Assembly (NCBI GenBank): GCA_903893955.1
Contig: CAITOG010000180.1
Span: 1-8,472, forward strand
Origin: an uncultured Actinomycetes bacterium
Lineage (GTDB): Bacteria; Actinomycetota; Acidimicrobiia; Acidimicrobiales; RAAP-2
DNA: 8,472 nucleotides
Direction: 5' to 3'
The translations under genes and the position numbers were made by a program. Positions 1 to 5,499 of the stretch are shown in pieces. A model generated the notes under the pieces. The model saw only the letters and a program-made list of their open reading frames with translations, was not told the origin of the DNA and made no database searches. Position 1 is the first letter of the stretch; every line of letters starts with the position of its first letter.

Positions 1-735
1 GACGCCGACGATGTTCTCCTTAGGGACGCGCACCGACTCGTAGAGCACCTCAGCGTGGTTGCCGAACTTGCCGAAGACGACGGTGGGATCGTCCATCGAG
101 CCGACGTCGCGAAGGATCGTGACCCCTGGCGTGTCGACGGGCACGATGATCATCGATGAGCCTTGGTAGGGGTGGACGTCAGGGTTCGTCACGGCCATGA
201 CCACGAGGAAGTCGGCCACCGACCCGTTGGTGGTGTACCACTTGCGCCCGTCGATGACCCACTGATCGCCGTCGAGCACGGCACGAGTGGTGAGCAACGT
301 CGGGTCGGACCCTGCGGTGTGTGGCTCTGTCATCGAGAAGCCGCTTCGCAATGTGGAGTCGAGGAGCGGCTGGAGCCACCGCTCACGATGCGACTCGTCA
401 CCTGACATCTCCATCCCCACGGCGATGATCTCGGCGTTCCCGGAATCAGGGGCATTCGATCCGAAGACCACAGGGGCGTAGGGGCTCTGCCCGAGGATCT
501 CGTGCATGAGGCCCAGCTTGAGCTGGCCGAAGCCCATGCCGCCGAGCTCTGGCGGCAGATGGGCCGCCCAGAGGCCACGCTCGCGCACCTCGTCCTGGAG
601 CGGCTTGATCATCTTGAGGAGCTGGTCGTAGGTCAGCTCAAGTGTCTCGAGGGGGAAGATCTCCTCCTTGACGAAGCCCCGCATCCACTCGAGCTTGCTC
701 TCGAACTCTGGCTCAGTCTCGAAGTCCCAGGCCAT
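1..735 (-). CDS. Acyl-CoA dehydrogenase, ACAD10/11-like (N-terminal 245 residues; 3' end outside window)
   Basis: FAD-dependent alpha,beta-dehydrogenation of an acyl-CoA, the first step of a beta-oxidation cycle, in the cytosol. The minus-strand reading frame runs open from an ATG at 735 to the window edge. Seen: an all-helical N-terminal domain (residues 1-130), the flavin/substrate motif MTEPHTAGSD (135-144), GRKWYTTNG (163-171), and the middle beta-domain with SMIIVPVDTPGV (194-205) and VRVPKENIVG (235-244). The segment NAPDSGNAEII (94-104) resembles the APDTGN block of the ACAD10/ACAD11 group, known for unusual, including 4-hydroxy, fatty acyl-CoAs; that assignment is from family memory. 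The catalytic-base region is beyond the edge. The start is supported by a strong ribosome site, GAGGAGG, about 5 bases upstream. It is divergent from the LLM oxidoreductase gene, with which it shares an operator-bearing region. Family is sure; substrate is unknown. Confidence 0.93.
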   Translation of the reverse strand, partial: MAWDFETEPEFESKLEWMRGFVKEEIFPLETLELTYDQLLKMIKPLQDEVRERGLWAAHLPPELGGMGFGQLKLGLMHEILGQSPYAPVVFGSNAPDSGNAEIIAVGMEMSGDESHRERWLQPLLDSTLRSGFSMTEPHTAGSDPTLLTTRAVLDGDQWVIDGRKWYTTNGSVADFLVVMAVTNPDVHPYQGSSMIIVPVDTPGVTILRDVGSMDDPTVVFGKFGNHAEVLYESVRVPKENIVGV

Positions 736-838
736 CGGCCCTCCTCAGGTCGTGCGGGGCCGATGCGCCCCTCCGAACTCCAATGAGTAGCACCCCGCAG
801 ACCAGGCGGCCACCTCACGGCTCGGGCGATGGTCGCTG

Positions 839-867
839 TTGACGCAAAATAGAACTTGTTCTAGTTT
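839..867 (+). promoter_or_regulatory. Sigma70-like promoter for the LLM oxidoreductase gene
   Basis: A -35 element TTGACG (839-844; five of six match TTGACA) is followed by a 17-base spacer and a -10 element TAGTTT (862-867). This is the best housekeeping-type promoter in the window. Transcription would begin near 874 and leave a leader of about 42 bases before the GTG at 916. The palindrome at 844-869 fills the spacer and covers the -10, the classic placement for a repressor that blocks RNA polymerase. Seen directly; use by the cell is inferred. Confidence 0.65.
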
Positions 868-869
868 GC
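844..869. promoter_or_regulatory. 26-bp palindromic operator, KstR-like (TnnAACnnGTTnnA)
   Basis: The left arm GCAAAATAGAAC (844-855) and right arm GTTCTAGTTTGC (858-869) are inverted repeats matching at 11 of 12 positions around a central TT. The core at 850-863, TAGAAC-TT-GTTCTA, is a perfect palindrome. It matches every fixed position of the TnnAACnnGTTnnA motif described for the TetR-family repressor KstR, which controls cholesterol/lipid catabolism genes in mycobacteria and rhodococci. It overlaps the -10 elements of both divergent genes, so one bound dimer could repress both. No kstR gene is in the window, so the regulator's identity is inferred. A degenerate second copy lies at 7134-7159. 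Confidence 0.72.
846..851 (-). promoter_or_regulatory. Candidate -10 element for the leftward acyl-CoA dehydrogenase
   Basis: On the minus strand this reads TATTTT, a good TAnnnT -10 element. It lies inside the left arm of the palindrome at 844-869. A start of transcription near 839 would give a leader of about 104 bases before the ATG at 735. No convincing -35 is seen 16-18 bases upstream. A small GGGGC/GCCCC inverted repeat (756-760 and 767-771) lies in this leader; nothing else is recognised there. Confidence 0.4.
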
Positions 870-880
870 GCTGATCGATC

Positions 881-899
881 GTCGCCGCTCGTCGGCGAC
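881..899 (+). promoter_or_regulatory. GC-rich hairpin in the leader of the LLM oxidoreductase mRNA
   Basis: GTCGCCG (881-887) and CGGCGAC (893-899) form a perfect 7-base-pair stem with a 5-base loop. It lies between the inferred transcription start (about 874) and the ribosome site AAGGGGG (904-910). It could protect the 5' end or modulate translation, or it may be chance in GC-rich DNA. It has no U-tract and does not look like a terminator. Confidence 0.35.
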
Positions 900-915
900 A
901 GACAAGGGGGCACAC

Positions 916-2115
916 GTGGAGTTCGGGATCTTCATCAACGGCTATCTCCCGGGGCCCGCCTCGCGCGACTCGGACGCCGAGCACCTCATGTTCGAGCGTG
1001 AGATCGAGTTCGCGCTCACCGCTGATCGCCACAACTGGAAGTACGCCTGGTTCGGCGAACACCACGCCCTCACCGAGTACTCCCACCTCTCCGCTCCTGA
1101 ACCGGTGATGGGCTACGTCGCAGCGAAGACCGAGCGCATCCACATCGGCACCGGGATCAACAGCCTCTCGCCGCGCAAGGAGCACCCCGTCCGCTACGCG
1201 GAACGCGCAGCGATGATGGACCACCTCACCGACAGGCGCTTCGAGTGGGGCACAGGCCGAGGAGCCGGGAGCCACGAGATGGCCAGCTTCAACATCCTCG
1301 ACAAGGACTCGACCAAGGCCGAGTGGAACGAGGTGATCCGAGAGATCCCGCGGATGTGGGAGCAGCGCGACTACATGTACGCCGGCACCAGCTTCACTGT
1401 CCCGACGCCCCACAACATCCTGCCCAAGCCCTATGGACCAGGTCACCCCCCTATCTGGGTGGCATGTGGCAACCCCGGGACCTTCGCCCAGGCAGGCGAG
1501 ATGGGCATCGGCGCCATCGCCTTCAACTTCGAGCCGGTCTTCGGGCTCAAGGGTCGCATCGACGCGTACAAGGAGGCGGTCGCCAGCTGCACCGAGCCGG
1601 TCGGCCAGTTCATCAACGACAACGTCATGCTCACCAACGCTGTGATCTGCCTCAACGACCGCGATCGTGCTCGGCAGATCGCACTCCGACAGTGTCGTGG
1701 GTACCTGTACTCGCTGGTCTGCCTCTACCACGACACCATCCCGAAGCCCGACTACGCACCGACCTGGCCAGAGGGCATCGCCGGTGTCGGCGACGAAGCC
1801 ACGCTCGACCTCCTCATCGACGAGGGCTGGCTCTTGTGCGGCGAACCTGACGAGGTGGCCGAGCAGCTCAGCCGCTACGAGGCGGTCGGCTGCGACCAGG
1901 TCACCTTCGGCCTCCCCTCGGACTCGATGCACCACGAGGAGGTGCTCGAGATGCTCGAGGTCTTCGGCTCGAAGGTGATCCCGTCGTTCGACCACGATCC
2001 TGTCCACTCGACCACACGGATGCGAGCCACCGCTACCCGCCGGTTCCCCGAGTTCGCCTTCGACGTCCCCGACATCTCGGTGCCGGGACTGCCCGAGAAC
2101 GCCATCATCAGCTAG
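916..2115 (+). CDS. LLM-class (luciferase-like) flavin-dependent oxidoreductase
   Basis: A 399-residue protein of the bacterial-luciferase-like TIM-barrel superfamily, which uses reduced FMN (some relatives F420) for monooxygenation or hydride transfer. Seen: the N-terminal barrel strand MEFGIFING, the family motif WFGEHH (45-50), IHIGTGINSLSPRKEHP (75-91), the phosphate-binding-type segment RFEWGTGRGAG (108-118), and PPIWVACGNP after residue 170. Length is usual for the alkanal-monooxygenase-like branch. The GTG start is chosen because AAGGGGG lies 5 bases upstream and the conserved first strand begins right there. The gene sits alone behind a good promoter with a KstR-like operator, divergent from an acyl-CoA dehydrogenase; mycobacterial KstR regulons, as I recall them, also include an LLM/F420-type oxidoreductase. 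Substrate and cofactor choice (FMN or F420) cannot be read from sequence alone. Confidence 0.93.
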   Translation: MEFGIFINGYLPGPASRDSDAEHLMFEREIEFALTADRHNWKYAWFGEHHALTEYSHLSAPEPVMGYVAAKTERIHIGTGINSLSPRKEHPVRYAERAAMMDHLTDRRFEWGTGRGAGSHEMASFNILDKDSTKAEWNEVIREIPRMWEQRDYMYAGTSFTVPTPHNILPKPYGPGHPPIWVACGNPGTFAQAGEMGIGAIAFNFEPVFGLKGRIDAYKEAVASCTEPVGQFINDNVMLTNAVICLNDRDRARQIALRQCRGYLYSLVCLYHDTIPKPDYAPTWPEGIAGVGDEATLDLLIDEGWLLCGEPDEVAEQLSRYEAVGCDQVTFGLPSDSMHHEEVLEMLEVFGSKVIPSFDHDPVHSTTRMRATATRRFPEFAFDVPDISVPGLPENAIIS

Positions 2116-2119
2116 GTCA

Positions 2120-2139
2120 GGTGGGCCCGTCTGGGCACC
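2120..2139 (+). terminator. Weak hairpin after the LLM oxidoreductase gene
   Basis: GGT (2120-2122) plus GCCC (2125-2128) can pair with GGGC plus ACC (2133-2139) around a GTCT loop, with a two-base bulge. It lies 5 bases after the stop codon. There is no T-tract, so it may be a weak terminator or chance in GC-rich sequence. Confidence 0.22.
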
Positions 2140-2150
2140 GCCAGATCGAA

Positions 2151-2177
2151 TCGCTGGTAGAAGAGTGAGGTCTACCA
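2151..2177 (+). promoter_or_regulatory. Candidate promoter/leader element upstream of ribC
   Basis: The 10-mer TCGCTGGTAG (2151-2160) recurs exactly at 2701-2710, at nearly the same distance from the next start codon (37 and 38 bases). It could be an extended -10 (TGG-TAGAAG), although the final T of TAnnnT is missing here. Alternatively TGGTAGA (2155-2161) and TCTACCA (2171-2177) form a perfect 7-base-pair stem that abuts the ribosome site AAGGAG (2177-2182). Both roles cannot hold for one transcript, because a start at the promoter position would leave out the 5' arm. Confidence 0.35.
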
Positions 2178-2187
2178 AGGAGAGGTC

Positions 2188-2667
2188 ATGATCACCATCG
2201 GGGTCGTCGACACCATGTTCGCTCGCTACGACATGGGCGGAGCTGCGCTGGCCGAGCTGGCCGAGTGCCCTGGCCACGGTGAGGCCTTCCAGGTGCTGCG
2301 GCGAACCGTGCCTGGCTTCAAGGACCTGGCCGTGGCAGCCAAGAACATGATCGAGGTCGACGGGTGCTCGATCGTGATCGCGTGCGGCATGCCCGGCAAG
2401 GCAGACGTCGACAAGGTCTGCGCCCATGAGGCCAGCCAGGGCATCATGCAGGCCCAGCTCTTGACCTCGACGCCGATCCTCGAGGTCTTCGTCCACGAGG
2501 ACGAGGCCGACGACCCCGAGACGCTGGCGATGGTCTTCGAGAATCGCAGCCGTGGCCACGCCCGAAACGCCTATTGGATGCTCTTCGAGCCCGAGCAGCT
2601 TGTCGCCCGAGCGGGCCAGGGGATCCGCCAGGGCTACGGGCACGTTGGGCCGCTCGAGGGCAGCTAG
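2188..2667 (+). CDS. ribC: Riboflavin synthase, archaeal type
   Basis: A 159-residue protein matching the archaeal RibC family (lumazine-synthase-like fold, pentameric), which converts two 6,7-dimethyl-8-ribityllumazine molecules into riboflavin plus a pyrimidine diamine (EC 2.5.1.9). Family blocks run through the whole length: IGVVDTMFARYDM (4-16), RRTVPGFKDLAVA (38-50), DGCSIVIACGMPGKA (58-72), KVCAHEASQGIM (76-87), ILEVFVHEDEADD (97-109), and GQGIRQGYGHVGP (143-155). It is unlike the usual bacterial RibE, which has two internally duplicated barrels and about 200 residues. Full length, no disruption. The ATG follows a strong AAGGAG site at 2177-2182. It lies 72 bases after the LLM oxidoreductase gene and before a phosphoesterase gene; no other riboflavin-pathway gene is in the window. 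Base composition looks like its neighbours, so any transfer into this lineage would be old. Confidence 0.9.
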   Translation: MITIGVVDTMFARYDMGGAALAELAECPGHGEAFQVLRRTVPGFKDLAVAAKNMIEVDGCSIVIACGMPGKADVDKVCAHEASQGIMQAQLLTSTPILEVFVHEDEADDPETLAMVFENRSRGHARNAYWMLFEPEQLVARAGQGIRQGYGHVGPLEGS

Positions 2668-2700
2668 CGGCTCATCGTGGCGCCCCATCGGCGACTGTGG

Positions 2701-2737
2701 TCGCTGGTAGGTTCCTCCCCATCAGCCAAGGAGGACC
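2701..2737 (+). promoter_or_regulatory. Extended -10 promoter and SD-pairing hairpin upstream of the phosphoesterase
   Basis: TGG-TAGGTT (2705-2713) is an extended -10 (TGn plus TAnnnT) within the 10-mer shared with the ribC upstream region. No clear -35 is seen. Transcription would start near 2720. A competing reading: GGT (2710-2712) plus CCTCC (2714-2718), with T2713 bulged, can pair with GGAGG plus ACC (2730-2737). That would hide the ribosome site AAGGAGG (2728-2734) if transcription began further upstream. Confidence 0.4.
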
Positions 2738-2738
2738 G

Positions 2739-4331
2739 ATGAGCTCGAACGATCCAGCACGGAGGCCCAGCCTCCACCTCACCCGCCGTCAGGCGCTCAA
2801 GACTGGCGTCGCCGGTGCAGCCGGCGTGGCAGCAGCAAGCTCGGTGGCGGGTGCTGCGACGAGGGGACCCCGGCGGATCGCACTCAAGCACCCCGCCGGA
2901 CCACGTCCGGACCTGACCAAGCCCGCAGGGACGGATCTGATCCCGAAGATCAAGAACATCGTGATCGTGATGCTCGAGAATCAGTCCTTCGATGGGATCC
3001 TCGGGACCTTGACCGAGGCGGGCAGCTCGGCGCCTCGAGGCAACGGCCTCAGCTGGGCGACGCCGGGTGCTCGACCGACCAACACCAACCCCGATGGCAA
3101 GGGCGGCTCGATCCGCTCCTTCAAGATGCCCTCCACCGCCCAGCTCGACGCGCAGCCCTGGCAGACCTGGGGCGCTTCATGGACGCAGTTCACAGGCTCG
3201 CCGATCGCGCAGACCATCCCGACCGACCCTGCCGCCCTCAACCAGGGCTTCGTCATCTCCAACTCGGGGCCGATCTCGATGGGGTACTTCGGCGCTGACC
3301 AGCTCACCTTCACGCACTCGCTGGCGCAGACCTTCCCGATCGCCGACAACTGGCATTGCTCGGTCCCTGCCCAGACCTATCCCAACCGCCGCTACATGAT
3401 GGCGGGGACCTCGATGGGCCTATTGACCACGTCGTTCAGTGTGACCAGCACGATGCCTTCGAACGGGACCATCTTCGAGGCCCTGATGGATCACAACATC
3501 TCGTGGAAGAACTACTTCTGCGACAACCCGAGCTCGCTGATCTGGGGCGGGCACGCCTCGGTACCAGGCTTCTTCGATCACCTCACCTCGATCAGCACCT
3601 TCTTCTCCGATGCTGCTGCCGGGACGCTGCCCGCCGTGAGCTTGGTCGATCCTCGCTTCGATTTCGCCAGCGGCGAGAACCCCCAGGATCTCCAGCACGC
3701 CGACGCCTTCCTGCACTCGGTCACCACGGCGCTGATGAAGTCACCTCAGTGGAAGCACACCTTGATGCTGTGGACCGTCGACGAGCACGGTGGGTACTAC
3801 GACCACGTCCCCATGGCCCAGGTCCCGGACCCAGGCGACGTCGCTCCGATCCTCTCTGACTCCGACTGGCACGGATCGACCTCGCTTGCCACGTTCGGTT
3901 GGACCGGTTTCCGAGTCCCCACGGGCGTGGTGAGCCCGTATGCCAAGACCGACTACGTCTCGACGCAGCTCTACGACCACACGAGCATCATGAAGCTCAT
4001 CGAGCAGAAGTGGAACCTGCCGTCCTTCACGGCTCGCGACGAAGCCGCCAACAGCCCGCTCGACATGGTCGACCTCAACGCCAAGCCCGCCTTCTTGAAG
4101 CCACCCAAGCTGGCAAAGGCGCCTGTCGACACCAAGGGGGTTCGCGTGTCGACCGGTATCGGGTCCGACACCTATCCCACCGCCGACGAGGTCACCTACC
4201 CAGACACCAACAAGATGGTGGCAGGCAAGGGCAAGCTTCGTCGCCAGCAGTTCTACACAAACCGCGATGGGTCCCCCACCGCGATCACGACGCCCTACTA
4301 CGAGATGCTCGAGGCCAGCTGGTCGTCGTAG
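2739..4331 (+). CDS. Tat-exported phosphoesterase, phospholipase C/AcpA family
   Basis: A 530-residue secreted hydrolase of the phosphoesterase family that contains bacterial phospholipases C and the acid phosphatase AcpA; it cleaves a phosphate ester, possibly of phospholipids, outside the membrane. Seen: a twin-arginine signal (TRRQALK, 15-21), a hydrophobic Ala/Gly stretch (22-40) with an AGA cleavage site near 37-39, then the family motifs IVIVMLENQSFDG (74-86; Glu80/Asn81 likely metal ligands), YPNRRYMMAGTS (214-225), LWTVDEHGGYYDHV (344-357; Asp348/Glu349 likely metal ligands), GFRVPTGVVSPYA (390-402) and LYDHTSIMKLIE (411-422). No lipobox Cys. The start at 2739 is preferred over an in-frame ATG at 2574 because AAGGAGG lies just before it, the Tat signal then sits at the N-terminus, and the longer form would overlap ribC. 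Headgroup or substrate cannot be told from sequence. Convergent with the next gene, 23 bases apart. Confidence 0.9.
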   Translation: MSSNDPARRPSLHLTRRQALKTGVAGAAGVAAASSVAGAATRGPRRIALKHPAGPRPDLTKPAGTDLIPKIKNIVIVMLENQSFDGILGTLTEAGSSAPRGNGLSWATPGARPTNTNPDGKGGSIRSFKMPSTAQLDAQPWQTWGASWTQFTGSPIAQTIPTDPAALNQGFVISNSGPISMGYFGADQLTFTHSLAQTFPIADNWHCSVPAQTYPNRRYMMAGTSMGLLTTSFSVTSTMPSNGTIFEALMDHNISWKNYFCDNPSSLIWGGHASVPGFFDHLTSISTFFSDAAAGTLPAVSLVDPRFDFASGENPQDLQHADAFLHSVTTALMKSPQWKHTLMLWTVDEHGGYYDHVPMAQVPDPGDVAPILSDSDWHGSTSLATFGWTGFRVPTGVVSPYAKTDYVSTQLYDHTSIMKLIEQKWNLPSFTARDEAANSPLDMVDLNAKPAFLKPPKLAKAPVDTKGVRVSTGIGSDTYPTADEVTYPDTNKMVAGKGKLRRQQFYTNRDGSPTAITTPYYEMLEASWSS

Positions 4332-4354
4332 TCACGGTTGGACTGGCGAAAAGC

Positions 4355-5455
4355 TCAGCCCTCGGCGTCGCGAGGTAGGCCGAGGACACGCTCCGAGATG
4401 ATGTTGCGCTGGACGACTGAGGTGCCGCCGCCGATCGTGAGCGCCGGCCCCATCAAGAAGACCGACTGCCACCAACCGTTCGGGTCGCCAGCCACCTCTG
4501 CGATGCCTGCCAGGCCCAGGAGCTCGACCGCCAGCTCGCCTGCATCCTGCCCGACCTCGTCGGCGAGCGCCTTGCGCACCGACGCCTCGGGCCCCGGCTG
4601 TCGGCCAGCCACTGCAGCCGCGACGAGGCGGCGCTTCAAGAGGTCGAGCACCCGCGAGCGCTGCCACAAGCGGACGGTGCGATCTCGCAAGACTGGCGGC
4701 AGCGGCCCGCACGCGATCGCCAGCGAGATGAGCGCGTCCATGTCGGGCCCCATGCCCCACAAGAGACCCTCGCCTGAGAGCGAGACTCGCTCGTTGGCCA
4801 ACGTCACCTTGGCGAGCCGCCAGCCGTCGTTGACCCGACCGACGAGGTTCTCGCTCGGGATCCGCACCTCGTCGAGGAAGACCTCGTTGAAGGTGTGCTC
4901 TCCTCGCATGTCGACCAATGGTCGAACCTCGACGCCAGGTGCATCCATCGGACAGACGAAGTAGGAGATCCCATGGTGCCGCTCAGCCTCGGGGTCGGTT
5001 CGAGCCAGGAGGATCCCCCACGTCGCCAGGTGGGCGTAGCTCGTCCAGACCTTCTGGCCAGACACGATCCACTCGTCGCCATCACGGACTGCGGTCGTGG
5101 TGAGCGCTGAGAGGTCGGAGCCGGCACCTGGCTCGGAGAAGAGCTGGCACCAGAACTCCTCCCCCGAGAGCGCTCCGGGCAGCCACCTCTGCTGCTGCTC
5201 GGGCGTGCCTGCAGCCATGAGCGTCGGTCCTGCCCATCCGATGCCGATCGGATTCACCGGTCGACGAACGCCGGCCACCTTGAGCTCCTCGTCGATCACG
5301 AGCTGTTCTGCTGGCGTGGCATCGTGACCCCATGGATGCGGCCAATGCGGCGTGACATAGCCCGCCTCGGCCAGCTCGCGCCCACTCGGTGACGGGTGCT
5401 CGTCGAGCCAGGCGCGCACGGCGCTGCGGGCTCGGTCCGCCCTCTCGTCTGCCAT
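4355..5455 (-). CDS. Acyl-CoA dehydrogenase (FadE type)
   Basis: A 366-residue FAD-dependent acyl-CoA dehydrogenase of the type common in actinobacterial lipid and steroid side-chain catabolism. Seen: AGYVTPHWPHPWG (31-43), QLFSEPGAGSDL (104-115), GQKVWTSYAHLA (133-144), FVCPMDAPGVEVRPL (166-180), HTFNEVFLDEVRIPSENLVG (187-206) and a C-terminal TIGGGTSVVQRNIISERVLG (340-359). At the position of the usual YEGT catalytic Glu there is Gly (IGGGT). Glu222 in LANERV aligns with the alternative base of long-chain/isovaleryl dehydrogenases, so activity may be kept by that route. A start at 5455 is chosen because homology begins there; the 33 extra residues from 5554 are low-complexity Arg/Ser/Pro and overlap the divergent gene. 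No clear ribosome site; a TACGCT -10 only 6 bases upstream suggests a leaderless mRNA. Divergent from an acyl-CoA synthetase 44 bases away. Confidence 0.92.
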   Translation of the reverse strand: MADERADRARSAVRAWLDEHPSPSGRELAEAGYVTPHWPHPWGHDATPAEQLVIDEELKVAGVRRPVNPIGIGWAGPTLMAAGTPEQQQRWLPGALSGEEFWCQLFSEPGAGSDLSALTTTAVRDGDEWIVSGQKVWTSYAHLATWGILLARTDPEAERHHGISYFVCPMDAPGVEVRPLVDMRGEHTFNEVFLDEVRIPSENLVGRVNDGWRLAKVTLANERVSLSGEGLLWGMGPDMDALISLAIACGPLPPVLRDRTVRLWQRSRVLDLLKRRLVAAAVAGRQPGPEASVRKALADEVGQDAGELAVELLGLAGIAEVAGDPNGWWQSVFLMGPALTIGGGTSVVQRNIISERVLGLPRDAEG

Positions 5456-5499
5456 CTCGCTAGCGTAGGCCCGGCACAGCGACGACGAGGGGGGTGTCG
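5456..5499. promoter_or_regulatory. Very short divergent promoter region with a symmetric -10
   Basis: Only 44 bases separate the two divergent start codons. The heptamer TAGCGTA (5461-5467) reads TAGCGT on the plus strand and TACGCT on the minus strand, each a TAnnnT -10 element. An 8-base palindrome CGCTAGCG (5458-5465) overlaps it. Rightward transcription would start near 5473, with a leader of about 27 bases carrying a G-rich ribosome site. Leftward transcription would start at or next to the ATG at 5455. No -35 elements are recognisable, and no KstR-like site is present here. Confidence 0.4.

Noticed and set aside
1245..1850. Plus-strand 201-codon frame within the LLM oxidoreductase
   Set aside because: Out-of-frame shadow of a conserved gene; Arg/His/Gln-rich translation with no domain.
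2116..2187. FMN riboswitch in front of ribC
   Set aside because: The gap is 72 bases and shows only simple hairpins; the FMN riboswitch needs a larger multi-helix core.
745..2688. Long open frame of 647 codons on the minus strand opposite the LLM oxidoreductase and ribC
   Set aside because: The translation is rich in Asp, Arg, Val, His and Gly without any domain pattern. It lies opposite two well-recognised genes, and long antisense frames are expected from GC-biased third codon positions.
2574..2738. In-frame 55-codon extension of the phosphoesterase
   Set aside because: It would overlap ribC, reads as Arg/Ala/Pro-rich filler, has no ribosome site, and would bury the Tat signal; the ATG at 2739 has a strong AAGGAGG.
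4332..4354. Bidirectional terminator between the convergent genes
   Set aside because: The gap is only 23 bases and I found no convincing stem with a T-tract on either strand.
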